A stretch of DNA of 64,000 nucleotides from Panax quinquefolius (lineage: Eukaryota > Streptophyta > Magnoliopsida > Apiales > Araliaceae). A program made the position numbers and the translations under genes. This document shows positions 47,393 through 60,071 of this stretch, piece after piece (the first letter of the stretch is position 1; each line of letters starts with the position of its first letter). Where the stretch lies: positions 43,824,464 through 43,888,463 of the forward strand of contig CM035162.1 in assembly GCA_020205615.1 (NCBI GenBank), read 5' to 3'. Below the pieces are notes generated by a model. The model was given only the letters and a program-made list of their open reading frames with translations. It did no database searches and was not told the origin of the DNA.

Positions 47393-47599
47393 GAATCACT
47401 ATTACAAGATTACCCCAAAACTTTGAGTTCCCATGCATCTGTTTAGGCATTGCGATCACTCCATCCTACCTTATCAAAAGGTATTATCTTACTTTAAAAT
47501 TTTGGTTAACAGTAATTTACCAGCGCTCTTCCCCTTATTTCCACTTCCTTCATTTGTCTTTTTCTTCAAACAATTTCTGGCTTGATGATCCATTGATCC

Positions 47600-48516
47600 A
47601 CAAGCATAAAACCTATATTGCTTCAGATTGGGGCAATCAGAAGAGATATGTCCCTATTTCCCATCCTGGTAGCATGACCTCTTACCCTTTAAACATACCC
47701 CTGTATGTTTCTTCCCTCAATTCTCGCATACTCCAACCTTCTTCTTCAGGTTTCCTTGCATTCCTTCGGAATTGTTACTGACGATCCATTTGTGCTTATT
47801 ACTTGATTCAACTTGACTGCCTCCTCCAGATTTCTTGATCTTTCCTTCTTGATTGAATTGGCGTAATGCCTCGCTTTCTCCTTTAGCTATTAATGCCTTC
47901 TCCAGAATCAACCAATTTGAAACATCGACAACTTATTATAGATACAATATTTTAAATCTTGCTCAAATCTATGCACATTCCTATCCTCCGTGTCTACTTT
48001 GTATGGAGCTAACCTTCTCATTTTCATTAAACTTAGCTACGTACTAGGGCACCGACATGTCCCCCTTCTTCAATTTTAAGAACCTCATCTCCATTGTACT
48101 TTGCATACTCCTAGGAAAGTAGTTCTCAAAGAACAACTTCTTAAACCGTTCCCAACCTATTACTACTCTTCCACCAGCTCTATTCTGGTTTGCCTCCCAC
48201 CAGAAATAAGCTTCGCTCTTTAACATATAGGTAGCAAAGTCTGTCTTATGCCCCTATTCTACCCTTGCGATTAAAAACGCCTTTTCTATCTCCTTTATCC
48301 ATGATTGAGCTTCTATAGGTTCAGTAGTTCCCTTAAATTCTGGCAACCCTACATTCTTAAAATCCTTAAAGTTTGCACCATGCAAAACTAGAGGATTCAC
48401 TATTACTTCATTGGGGTTTATAATTCGCAAAGCCCCTACTAACAGATTTATGAACTGCTGTATAGGGTTTTCTTTTCATTATCTGCTTCTTCTTGCGTTC
48501 TTCTTCTTGGTGACAT
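47600..48516 (-). pseudogene. gypsy gag with zinc knuckle (broken), no pol downstream
   Basis: ATG 48514-48516 opens MSPRRRTQEEADNEKK. After stops, gag signatures follow: FKGTTEPIEAQSWIKEIEKA near 48270-48330, then SEAYFWWEANQNRAGGRVV, WERFKKLFFENYFPRSM and MRFLKLKKGDMSV (48044-48226), then ILEKALIAKGESEALRQFN (47850-47911). A zinc knuckle appears as CYQDGK, a stop in place of a codon, then GHISSDC near 47640-47690. This is the retrotransposon gag domain of chromovirus-type gypsy elements. Only about 240 bp separate it from the polypurine tract, so protease, RT and integrase are missing. Confidence 0.8.
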
Positions 48517-50520
48517 AATTATGATAATAAAATATATTTTATTTTATTATCTTCGTTCAAAGCATTACTGCTTAGCAGATAATGTAACACCCTCTTCCCG
48601 AATAGGAAATGGAGGTCACGTGTAAAGCACAACAAACCTCAAAATAAGTAAATAGAAAACGCTACTAACTTCAAAATATTTAATAGTTGGTATTCCATCA
48701 ATGCTGAATTAAATATAATTCTTCAAAAAGTGGCAGAATAATCAAAATCTAAAATTAAATAAACCTAGATGGTCAAATGTAGCTCTCTTCACACGAAATC
48801 CTAAACTGCCCCTATAAACTGGTTTGTCGAAAGAAAAACACAGCATGAGTCAAATGCACAATACGAATATAAAGATGCACACATATATCACAATATATAA
48901 TGTAACTAAAAGAGTCGAATGAATGAACTAATGTGAATTACGAACGAATTATGAACATATCAAAATTAGTGAGACCAGGTGCACATGATGAACATTATCG
49001 AATGAATGCAACTATAGTCAAAAGGATCCCAAACAAAATAAGGTTGAATCAAATATTTATAAGTTAACAATTTCATATTGAGCTCAAATACAAATAACCA
49101 AAGGTTAACAAAATATATCAGTACCCTGATGTATGAAAATTAAACCTGATAGTATGCAAGACACATACGCCACTAAGTTGCCAAACAATTCAAATTAAAT
49201 CAAATATTGGGTCGACCCATACGTATCCTGAACAAACTAATCAAATGGTCAAAGCTCACACCTATAGGAACATACAAAACAAAAGGATAAGCCGTGGACT
49301 GATCACAACGCTATGGAAGGTGTTTTGCCCTGGTGTCAAGAGGACATGCCTGTGGTACCCCCACAGGTGGTTAGCTCAAGTATACCCTAAGGATCGAACT
49401 ATAAAATGTAAGCCAAAAGGTGTTCAAATCATAAGGCTTACATGACCATTTCCAAATGACATCAAATTATTTCAAATACGAAATACTTCACTTTCATAAG
49501 ATACAAACGATCAAAATAACTCTTGACTGTGAACGAACATATACGAAGAAGGATACAACTCGAATAAAGTTCTAAGAGTACAAATATGAGTTCTATGTAT
49601 CAACACCAACATGAAACTATCATATTAATTTCACACGGAACAATTATGTGAAATAATAGCCAAATTTGAAATGAGGAACAAAACAAACTAATTAAATTTA
49701 ACAAGAGTATCGCTGAAGGAGTACAAAATCTGTACCTGATATGCAAAACCACTTATAACACACTCCACAAAATCTCATCCTCAAATGCCAACGATATCAA
49801 ATACGGAATATTATTCACCACCTAAACATATTCACCTCACATTAAATATAATTCAAACTAATAATTCCAAAATAATTTGTAATCCATTTAATATGCCTTT
49901 AATTATATCCTTAGATTACTATTAATACTCCAAAACTGAAAAATTAATAACAAAACTAAAGTAATCTTAAAACCCTAATATGACAAATTATTCTTAATAT
50001 GTTAGTCCATTATTATGGGATTATCACCATTAATTAAATCTTGTTTGTCTAATTAATTAATTTTAACAGAAACTAGATTTCAAATAATCTAATTTAGCTT
50101 CAAGAATCACCCAAATCAGATTTATAATCATTAAGTTATACATTTTTAAATATCAAAACTTGTTATTGAAAATTCTGCTACAAAAATTCCAGATTTGTCA
50201 TTTCTTAAAATTCTTAACAAATCATACATTAATCTTTAACGGTTCAAAATTTGTGAACATATTCTCAGCTTATATATGTATAACATATCTAAAAATTATA
50301 ACAATCCAACTATCAGATTAAGAGATATAATGTGACGCCCCCAAAATTAGGTATACATCACCCATTCTGAGTCGCTAGATACATGGTACAAAATTTAAAT
50401 ACAACTTCATTTATACAACTGTTGAGCTGTCGTATAAAATACGACCACGATTAATCGTGAGTTTTAATACAAATGTATGTAACTCTCATGGTGCCTCGAC
50501 CATAACCTTACAATGGTACT

Positions 50521-50889
50521 TTACATAAAAGTATAGTCAAAAACTGTTTTAGAAATTAAAATCTTTGGGAAGTGCTCAAGGAAACCTTCGTACATGGGTG
50601 GCCATGCGTCTAGGTTATAATAGATATCATATGACCACAGAATTATCCTTGGTTGACCCAATAGACCCTAAAGAAAAACGAGAAGATTACTATCATCTTC
50701 TTTCCAATGGTGAGTCTTCTCTTGACATATAACTATCTCCACTGTCTCCAAGTGAATATTATATTTTAAATCAACTCCAAGATCATATAGGTAGTGCCCG
50801 TAGATATACTCAGCAAGTGTATGCGCACAACCTTGTCTTATGATAACACGAGGTTTTATGTCATTAGACATCTTGTATGATAGTGGCAA
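50521..50889 (-). pseudogene. LTR-embedded conserved ORF, copy 3 (unknown function)
   Basis: The same frame as copies 1 and 2 reads SYKMSNDIKPRVIIRQGCAH, LAEYIYGHYLYDLGVDLKYN, then CQEKTHHWKEDDSNLLVFL. A single TAG at 50668-50670 stands where the others have Trp (TGG). The frame then continues through GLLGQPRIILW, DAWPPMYEGFLEHFPKILIS and ends FDYTFM plus TAA at 50521-50523. The change is G to A. Unlike copy 2, the sequence upstream of SYKM contains an extra AT-rich stretch (about 50905-50990). Confidence 0.4.
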
Positions 50890-51519
50890 AACATCCTTCC
50901 AAAGTTGGGTTCACCTCATCCTATTTGATTCACCAAATATAACTACTAAATGTTGTATATAATACAACACACTTTTCTATACTATTTAAGGAGAACCTTC
51001 ACAGCTAGAGACCACTGTTCTATTCCCCTGTTATCCCCGCTCGACCTGGCAACACTCTTTACTAACAACACTCTTATTACGAAAGGAATTGTGAAGCGAG
51101 AAAGGGTGAGCACAACTAGCTTGAAGAAAGAATATCATGACTAAAGATAATTAAATTATCAATAGCTTTCATTAATAATAAATCGGAGATTTAGAACATA
51201 TGGTAGATGATAAAACTTTTCAACCATAGTTGCGGTGAACGAAGCAATCCATTAGAAGAGTCAAATAGACCATCGGATCTATTATCTTCTCTATGTTAAA
51301 AGTCCACCAATAATGTTTTATCACGTAACATCAATCAACAATTCCACATCCACAATCATATGAATAACTCATAATCATAATTGTGATTCTAAATTCCTCT
51401 TCGCACCCAGGACGAAGATAATTTTCATCACCTATCTTCACCCGAAACATCAAAAATCATGGTTATACCAAATCACAATTCTTGTTCATAATCATACTAA
51501 TAAATTCATCTTTGACTAC

Positions 51520-52180
51520 GACCAAAGATATTCATTAACAATTCATCTTTGCACTACTGAGCCAAAAGACATACAACTATATTTTAGAAGAGTCAAGTAG
51601 AGCATGATATCTAATATCTCCTACAAATTAAAAGTGTATAACCAATATTTTATCGCTGAGACTCAGTTCAATAAATAATCCACATCATCGAATCATCCCT
51701 GCATTATAGGCCAAGGATATTCTTTAGTATCACAACCACGAATTATCCATGCACTACGGCCAAAGATAATCGTGTTTTCATCAACTATCCGATCATGTCA
51801 CAAAACAATTCATCTTTGCACCCTTGGTAGAAGAGAATCCATAGCCATAATCATACCAAAAGCGTCCATCAATGCACTACGGGACGATGAGGACTTTTCA
51901 TTAATATCACAACCACAAATTATCCATGCACTACGGCCAAAGATAATCGTGTTTTGTTATCAGCAGTCCCGATTATGCTATAAAATAATTCATCTTTGCA
52001 CCCTTGGTTGAAGATAATCTATAGCCATAATCATACCAAAAAGTGTCCGTGATGCACTACTGCCAACGATGAGGACTTTTTCCACATCATTTGTAACATT
52101 ACGGTCATGATTATCTTAGAATAATCACAGTCATAATCATACCAAGTCCATCTATGCACTACTGAGCCACAGATGACTTT
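51520..52180 (-). repeat. Diverged hairpin-repeat array in the solo LTR
   Basis: Inverted versions of the 39-bp LTR A unit recur: CATCTTTGCACTACTGAGCC, CCATGCACTACGGCCAAAGA and CATCTTTGCACCCTTGG, at irregular spacings of 39-100 bases. A larger duplication of about 185 bp (51728-51850 and 51910-52030) contains CCATGCACTACGGCCAAAGA, then TAATCGTGTTTT. Confidence 0.7.
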
Positions 52181-53039
52181 CAACATAATATAAATATGAG
52201 GATGATGACAATATTATAATCATTAATCAAACTAAATCAAGGATAAATATTAAAGACTTTAAATTTATCCGAGACATTATCAATCACTTAATAAAATCAT
52301 AATCTAATCACATTAATACTATAACAATATTTTAATCACTTCTTAAACTTATAAATAATTACATTTAATTGTTTACACTTTTTCAAATAATGCATTTAAT
52401 CATTCAAAAATGCCATACTCATAAAATTTCATCATCAATGATCAAATTACTCATCAAAAATCAGCATATACCTTATATAGGATTTCCAAGCCATAAAATC
52501 ATATTTACCAATTCTTCAACTCCACATAAAATATTTAATTTATATGTTCGTAGCTAAACTATTTTCATGAAAAATACCAAATCAGTCCCAAAAATTATTC
52601 TTTTCTGGGATTTAGCAGAATATAGTTCCATCTTGAACATATATTTTTCTCAGAATTTTTAAAATTCATTTACTATTTTTTATATGGCTAAAACTGCCGA
52701 ATATTTAGACATTTATCATATATTGTACTTTTGTCCAAAAATTCTGAAATTTATAGGATATAATCGTGTTATATACATGTACTCCCAATAAAAATTTCAC
52801 CAATTTTGGAGTTAACTACAAGGAGTTATAAGGGTTTACTTTTAAAATAGTCTTTTCCCATAAAATCCATAACTCTTAATCTATACATCCAAAAAACGCC
52901 ATTTTTGGACACAATCTAGAAAACTCATCAAATTATCATTTCAAATATTTCCAGAATTTTTGAGGGTCAGAAAAATTACGAATCTGCCCTTGGCAGAAAC
53001 CCCTTTTTAATGAAAATACTATTCGTATGAATACAAAGG

Positions 53040-53390
53040 ATCATTCACCATGCATGTGGTAATTCACATAGACAGGTTATTCTAACAGAATAATAAAGAA
53101 TGGAATAACAGAAGGATTCACCATGCGTGCGATAGACTGCATCGACAGGTTATTCCCAGCGAGAATAATAAATAATGGAACCGGTCCCACAGTAAACGCG
53201 AGCATGATGATATTACGATGAATAATAAAGAAAGGAATATTAGAAGAATTTCACCATGTATGCGGTACTTCGCATAAACAGGTTATTCCAACATAATAAT
53301 AAAGAATGGAATAACATAAAAATTTCACCAAGTATAGGGTAGTCGCAGTATCTGAGTTATTCCAATGAATAATCAATAATAATAATATCC
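53040..53390 (-). repeat. Tandem repeat of 70-130 bp downstream of the LTR TATA box
   Basis: There are four units, each beginning TTCACCATG or TTCACCAAG and containing GGTTATTC and AATAATAAAGAATGGAAT. The same unit appears in remnant C at 14130-14290. It lies in the presumed R-U5 part of the LTR. Confidence 0.7.
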
Positions 53391-53600
53391 TTTACGAGTA
53401 CGATAATTATATCCCCTACCTTAAAAAAAGAAAAGTATTAAATTGGTAGAGGTAGGAATATATGAAGAAAACTTGCACTACGCTTCAAAGCTTTCTTAAA
53501 CTCTAAAGAAAAACGCTCAAGATTATAGAAGAAGAACTCTATCTATAGTTTCTCTCTATAGAGTTTCAGTGAATTCGTAAGAAAATAATGAAGGAATGAG

Positions 53601-53615
53601 CTTCTATTTATAGAA
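53601..53615 (-). promoter_or_regulatory. LTR core promoter (TATA box), solo LTR
   Basis: The minus strand reads TTTCTATAAATAGAAG at the position equivalent to the TATA box of LTR A. It is followed by the CT/AG-rich leader (TATAGAGAGAAACTATAGATAG on the plus strand). Confidence 0.6.
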
Positions 53616-55185
53616 AAATGGACTGCATAGTAACTAACTCATGAGCGGTCCAGATTGATTTACTTTAATCTAACGGTCCATATTTAAAGCAAAATCTTTA
53701 AATAAAATATAATATATTCTATTTATAATCTAATAAAATGAATAACTTTATAAAAGATTTTACTATGCAAACACTATGCGAGCACTTTATGCAAACACTT
53801 ATGCATAATAAAATATAATATATTTTAATTATTGTCTAATAAAGCAGATAACTTTATAAAAGTATTATGTTTTATATAAAAAGATTTTACTATGCAAAAT
53901 ACTATACTGAGACTTTATGCTAACACTATGCATAATAGAATATAATATATTCTATTTATAGAATAACTTTATAAAAGTATTACATTTTTTATATAAAGTT
54001 TTTACATTTTATTACTTTAATAATACTAATAAAACAAAACTTCATCATCACTTAATTTGAAAAATTTTCAAATGTCACCCTTAACTTTAAACTTTTATCA
54101 ATAGTTACCAAAATAGAAAATTTGAATACTTTTATTTCATAAAATTCGGGGTCTCACATATAACTCAGACTATATACCTTAAAATATAGAAATTAATTTT
54201 CATATTTTAACGTTTACATTTAATCAAATTATATTGCTTAATATTAATTTAGGAAACTGATATTTTCATATGACTTTTTGATATTTTCACAAGAAAATCG
54301 TCACTATAGATCCTATATCGAAGGTTTTTACCGTTGCTAAACATTTATAACAACACTTTTCATGTGAAAATATCAAAAAGTAATGTGAAAATATCAATTT
54401 CCTAAATTGATCTCCTTTTTCAGATTATCATGATATCTAATTTCATGCCTATATGTTATTTAAAAATTATCTCTAATATAAAAATCCTCATAACTAAACT
54501 TAAAATCAAAATACGAAATAACATTTACCTTCCTTGTTCACCTTTCTTCAATACGCAACAGTAAAAAATATGACTTTTGGGTCTTCTAGACTCTTCAAAA
54601 TCTCTTCATGTCTTCACAAAAATTTTAGCTCTCAAAAAGATACGAGAGATAGGCTCAAGAATCACTCGATTCGGAGTTAATATGACTTAGTTACAAATTT
54701 TCAATATTAGGGTTAGAAATAGTGACATGAATTGAAACAAATTGCAGTTTTCAAAAATTTCAGGCATGAGGATGACATCAAATAACTTTTCTTCCATCTT
54801 CACAATTGTGGAGGACAAAAAACTGAGGAAACAAGCTTTGGATTCACTCAGTTCTGATATAGGATGAATTAATTATGATTTTTTAATGGACTGTAGTGCA
54901 TATAAATATTCTACTCGGGAATTCAACTAATCAAATTAGAATAAGATTAATGTTACACCTCCACTCTTTAAATATAAATAGGAATCAACATAGGAGTAGC
55001 CAAAACCCTAATGGACTTCTCAATTTTAATTTAATTAATTATTTAATTATCTACTAATAGAATTTAACTTTCCAAATGAAATAAGGAAGAAAAAAAAATT
55101 AGTAACTTACATTTTCAATTGAATTACACTTTTATAAAATAAAATCAATTAATATTTAATTATTAAAAAAATCTAGGTTATTACA

Positions 55186-56228
55186 TTCTTTCACCACGAA
55201 AAAGAATTTCGTCTAGAAAATCAAATAAGTTACATAAACTTTTATTTTTATTTAAATTTCATATTTATTCATAAACTTTAATTAAGACAAAATATCACTA
55301 TTTGTAATGATCAAGCTTGGCAAGTCCATCCTCACTCTAAGGATATTGAATAAACAAAACAACTCTCTAAACTATATTACCAACTCTCTCTAGCACCTCT
55401 AGAGCTTCAAAATATCCTAACCTCAATTTGAATTAGTTCTAAAATATTGTTATACTTTACAAAGAATATACCACTAAGATCTCTTTATCACTATATCAAA
55501 CTCCAAATCACATATTCTACTATTTGAATAAGCGAACTATATATGTTCAAAATCTCTCAAACTCTATTAATTTCATCGCTTACTATATATCTAATCATTT
55601 AATGAATCAATCATCCTTTTATTGCAAACCTTAATCGAACAAATTCAAAGATCTCCTCTTACTATCACAAAAAAACTTCATATAAAAGAACTCCAATATC
55701 CTAGTAGAAAATAGCCACAAAATTGATCATTAGCCTCAAATGATTAATCTAATTACCTCGAATATCTATAACTAAAGTTTATAAGAGATCCTCCATACTG
55801 CTACATTCATCACTTCATCATATTATTCTGCCAATACACCTACCTCAAAGAATACCACAAACTTAACAAAATCAAAGCATAACCCAAATCCTCAATTCTA
55901 TGATCATAATAAATTGTTACAAAAAACTAACTAACAAATAATTCTTCAAAATCAAATACTTGTTGATACAAATACTCACATCATAATCACATTACATATA
56001 TAATCATTTCTTAATAGAACAAAATATATCTTTATTCTCCTTAATGATCCAATCACAATTCTTAACTAATGTCATTACTCTATCGCATAACACTAATAAC
56101 CTTGACAAATTATCTCACCTTCCTCAAATCAACTACAAATCGAAAAGAGATCGACAGTTAGTCAAAATCAAGACCAACCAAATAGAGAACCAAATAGAAA
56201 CAAACTCCTATGTTTACCTAGTGGTTTA
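55186..56228 (-). pseudogene. Decayed gypsy interior: polypurine tract and integrase C-terminus remnant
   Basis: The minus strand just before LTR E reads GACGAAATTCTTTTTCGTGG then TGAAAGA, a polypurine-type block. About 200 bp further upstream (55340-55440) one reads ALEVLERVGNIV followed by a stop and RVVL. This matches the VGNVAYRL region after the GPF motif of gypsy integrases. The rest has no open frame and is AT-rich. The remnant is cut at 56228 by the Athila-type element. Confidence 0.5.
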
Positions 56229-57626
56229 TGTTGGGTAAAATCTAATTACGCACAACACGCAAGTAAACGTGGTCAACAAGTAATAAAGTGAAAGTAAAGT
56301 ATCGTTCCCTTAGAGACATTAATAATCACAATTACCAATTTCGTACTAATCCTAATTTTATTAAACTAACCAATTTCAAGTTTGTAACTAAAAGTATTGA
56401 AAATATTAAAATCACCAAACAATTAATAAACCCTAAAAACTGAATTTTCAAACAAATATTGGAGAATTAGACTTACGACTTCACTCTAAGCATCACTTTG
56501 ATTATTACACCTTTATTCCAGTTTAATTCACTATCCCAATTTATTAATCAAGAACACGTATATAGAACTAGCCACCTCTCGATGTACTAATACCGTAATA
56601 ACTTAAATCCACAATTTAGATAGAATCAAGTGAATTACCTTAATCAACTAACTCACTATATCTCTATGTGAATTATAATTAAAAAAGGTTTAAGTTCAAG
56701 TTCTTTATCTGATTACATGTGATGTCAAGCATATCTCTACCTTAACATTCATCAAGATTCTGTACATTCACAAAATTCAAGAACACGTTCTATATTAACT
56801 AAGTCTAGACTCATATTTCATCTCTTGAATTCATACAAGTCCACCAAGAACTGTTGATCAGGCAATTCATAAATTCAAGCTCAAATTAATATAAATAAAC
56901 TGGATAATAGCTTATTAAACTAAAAATCAAAGTTACATAATCATCGTTCCTCTTAAAGATCCATCATAAGCCTAAAAAGTACTTAGTTCATCATCAATGA
57001 AATAATAACTGAATAAATTAAAGATATCATCCTCCCAATTACAAATATAAAACTAAAGAAGAAGAATAATTCAGAACACCCTTCACTTTAGCCTTAATCC
57101 GTAATTGATATAAAAATCCTTCAAAATCTTCACTCCAATGCTTGCTATGAAAATCTGTCCTTAATCTCTGTTAATTGCCTTCCGTGATATTGATCTTGTT
57201 GTTTTTGATGTAATTATATGATCACAACCACAATCTGAGTGCAATCCTTCTCCCTATAGAGTCCCAAAGCAATGCAATCATTTAAACTCACGTTTTTAGC
57301 AGTGTTTGAAGCTCACAAGGATTGCTCTATTTGGCACCCTCCAGCCGTGGCTCTCTCTCTGATGGCGATGTTGAAGACCCCATACATGGCGGGGTGTAAA
57401 GCATAAATAGTTCTGCCCGGTGAGGAAGCTTTATCACCCCGATCTGTTTTGCTCCAATTTTCTCCATTTCTTGCCATAATTTCACCCTTGTTTTGATCAT
57501 GTGCCACACCACCAAACCTATACACAAAGAAACAATAAACAAGTAAAAACAAACATGAACACAAGGAATTAACACCGATTAAGCTTGAATTAGGAACTAA
57601 TTCGCGGGTATAAAACCCACTTATCA
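56229..57626 (-). mobile_element. 3' LTR of the Athila-type element (1.4 kb)
   Basis: On the minus strand it runs from TGATAAGTGGGTTTTATACC (57626) to GATTTTACCCAACA (56229), the usual TGATAAGTG start of Athila LTRs. The polypurine tract AAGTTTAGGGGATTTT lies at 57627-57642. Confidence 0.88.
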
Positions 57627-57682
57627 AAATCCCCTAAACTTAAAACGTGCTAGTCCTCGAGCACAAAAAAAACTAACATACT

Positions 57683-57709
57683 TGCAATGCAATGCAATGC
57701 AATGCAATG
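57683..57709. repeat. (TGCAA)n microsatellite
   Basis: Five tandem copies of TGCAA lie just upstream (minus sense) of the element's polypurine tract. Confidence 0.9.
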
Positions 57710-59132
57710 ATATTTGATGTATCTAATCCATATGTCTAAGAATCCAATAGTATTATAGAATCAAAGTTATTCCTTCTGCCTCAGAGAAATCAAGTAAACA
57801 CTACAACACTTCATATCAAAACCAATCAATAACTCCTTATCAATCCTCGAATCTTAGACTGTCATCACTGATATAGTGTGTGTGCGATCAACATCTATGC
57901 TAACTGATACTAATTCAAATTCAATACATAACCAATCTCTTATCAGGAATTTAACAATGCAAACTCAAAAATTTCAAAAACAGACGAGTTCCAACTAAAA
58001 TCAATCACCACGATTAGGGGTCCAAATAGGGTATTCATGCTTTCTTTTTCATTCACGGGGTTCTTTCTTTGCTTTTTTTTCGTATTTTTAAAAAAGCGAT
58101 AGATGGTTGGTGAGTGCGTTTTACGCTCCATCTCACGCCTGTATTTATGGGGAGTATTTCTTCTCAACCCATCACAAGACTCAACTAGATATTATTTTCT
58201 TTTTTTTTCCTTTTCTTTTTCTGAAGCTTATATACCCCACTTTTTCCCCCAAACGTAGGTTCTTGCCTAATTCTTCGTCTTCACTGCATATTCTTGTCAT
58301 TCTCTTATTTACACTAGCATTATCCTTTAGAAACTATTTAAGTAGCAATTTGAACTACTCAGTCAACATAGGTGTTATTTACGTGCTACCCTTTGTATAC
58401 CAGTTTCAAACAAGCACAAGATCCGATTTATAATAGAAACTATATCAAGGTTCTAATAATCCGTACTGTACTTATCTACTTAATCTCAACCTCATCATTG
58501 GCCATAATAAAATGAACTACAACAACTGCTGGACATATGCAAAATAACACAATTCTTAACTAACATTTATTATTTTTATTTTTTATTTATATATATATAT
58601 TTATATAGGGCAAACATAACATAATCATGATGCAAAAATAAATAAAAACTATTTGTACTCCTAAGCTACTTTGCAACTATATGATTACATGAATGCAACA
58701 TTAAAAATCCTAAAACTAAACATGCAAAACTAAACATGCAAATATGAAATGCAACATGAAAACTAAATCCCCCAAACTTGAAAACTACAATGTCCTCATT
58801 GTATGGAAAAAGCAATGAATGTGCGAGGACTTCCCTGAAATCGTCTAAGTCTGGAGTGGTGGTGGTTGGTCTTCTTCATCGGAGTCACTTGGTGGAAACC
58901 TTGGCATTGGAGCTAGCTACTGGTACGGGAATTGTGCATTGGGATTGAAGCTCTATAGTGTCGTATTCAATGAAGCGAAGGATAGATTCATGGCTTCAAA
59001 CATATGGTCCTGCCTCGCTGCGAGTCACCGCATCTCTCTTCGTGCTTCCTTGTTGTGCTCATCCACTTGGCATTGAAATGAAAGAAACTGAAGGCTAGAT
59101 ATGGCGTCGGGTTGTGGTGCCTCCTCTGTTCC
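57710..59132 (-). other. Athila 3' untranslated spacer
   Basis: There is no coding domain here. The minus-strand motif AATGAGGACATTGTAGTTTTC, then AAGTTTGGGGGA, at 58763-58803 is a signature block of Athila-like elements. Short open frames (57943-58167, 58107-58433) show no recognisable product. Confidence 0.65.
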
Positions 59133-60071
59133 TTACTCTCCCATTGTCACATCCTCCTGACACTCGGCATCATCCGAGGTGTCTTCAGTGTCAGGTTCAT
59201 CCTTTGAAGCTGAGGGAAATATAAAGCCTAATCCTCTAGGATGTGAATCACCCCCGACCCACACCGCATACCGCGCAATCATTCTGGAATCTAGTAGCTG
59301 AAGTGACATTTGAGTGGGTTCATCATCGGACCATCTAACACCCGCTTGGCGACACAACCCACAAATGAGTGATGGGTGTGGCAAGTCGCCCGAGAAATTT
59401 CCACGTAAGCATCGTCGAATTGAAAAACTGATTATAGTCCCGACGTCGATGATGAAATCTTTCACAATTGTATATAAAAGTAGTGCCATCTCTTTGGTCA
59501 CATCAGATGTGTGCGTGGATGGAAACAGCTTTGCACATAAGAAGGCGTATCATATCTTCCCATACTTGCTGAGATCCTTACTATGAAACACAGTGCCTCC
59601 TTTTCGACCTTTTATCCAAGTTGTACCCGGTTTTGTCATCTCCTTCAGAATAGCCTCAAAATCATGATTGAAATCACGTAAGTGAGCATACTGGCAATGT
59701 CTTGGCATTCGTAACTGGTAATAAGTGTTGGTGGCATCAGTACTGAATGAAACTAATCTACCCCGCACAAAAGCGTTGAAAGGGGCCTTATCCTCGGTGT
59801 TAGCATAAAATTCTTTGACCACACTTACAACGGCAGCCTCGGGTTCCTCCGTGAACTTGTTCCACCCTTTTTGATATATCTGTTGCATCATTTCACCGTC
59901 GACATGGTCCGGTGCCAACCTCCGCTCCGGTGTAAGTGTTTTTGTCACCATGTAGTCGTAACGGTTGGTGGCGGTGGCACTTTTGAATTTGCGTCAGTCG
60001 AAGGTTCGTGATGGTGGCGTGGTGCTGGAACTCTCTCCCCGTTTCCTCTTTGATGTGGGTTTAGATGCCAT
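59133..60071 (-). pseudogene. Transposase_32-like plant retroelement protein (two stops)
   Basis: ATG 60069-60071 begins MASKPTSKRKRGESSSTTPP. TGA follows where Arg is expected (FD*RKF). The frame then runs through KEFYANTEDKAPFNAFVRGR, LVSFSTDATNTYYQL, KPGTTWIKGRKGG and HSKDLSKYGKI. A second TGA stands in the usual Trp position, before YAFLCAKLFPSTHTSDVTKE, MALLLYTIVK and SLICGLCRQAGVRWSDDEP, with an acidic tail to 59133. This is the domain named putative plant transposon protein (Pfam Transposase_32) found in many plant retroelement interiors; its role is unknown. Both stops fit C-to-T or G-to-A change, and the frame is otherwise intact over 313 codons. Confidence 0.8.

Larger units (their letters stand above)
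50331..54158 (-). mobile_element. Solo LTR of the element A family, TSD TATAA
   Basis: The left end TGTGACGCCCCCAAAAT and right end AAAATTCGGGGTCTCACA are the inverted termini of an A-type LTR. TATAA flanks both sides exactly (50326-50330, 54159-54163), so one insertion later lost its interior by LTR recombination. It has an inverted TATA box at 53604-53613, a tandem of about four TTCACCATGTATGCGG... units (53040-53390), a diverged hairpin array (about 51520-52180) and ORF copy 3. Confidence 0.92.
48583..55185 (-). mobile_element. Minus-strand gypsy LTR E (about 2.8 kb), split by a solo LTR
   Basis: On the minus strand it starts TGTAATAACCTAG at 55185, next to a polypurine-like GTGGTGAAAGA, and ends GGGTGTTACA at 48583. 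50331-54158 inside it is a later insertion. Its termini and sequence differ from LTR D, yet the gag interior joins it directly at 48582. No 5-bp duplication flanks it (GATAA versus TTCTT), so it is not a solo LTR. Confidence 0.65.

Noticed and set aside
48583..55185. LTR E as a solo LTR
   Set aside because: No 5-bp target duplication was found, and both sides carry element interior (gag start on one side, polypurine-type block on the other).
58107..58433. 108-codon ORF downstream of the Athila extra ORF
   Set aside because: It is in the antisense direction to the element, within its untranslated spacer, and has no recognisable motif.
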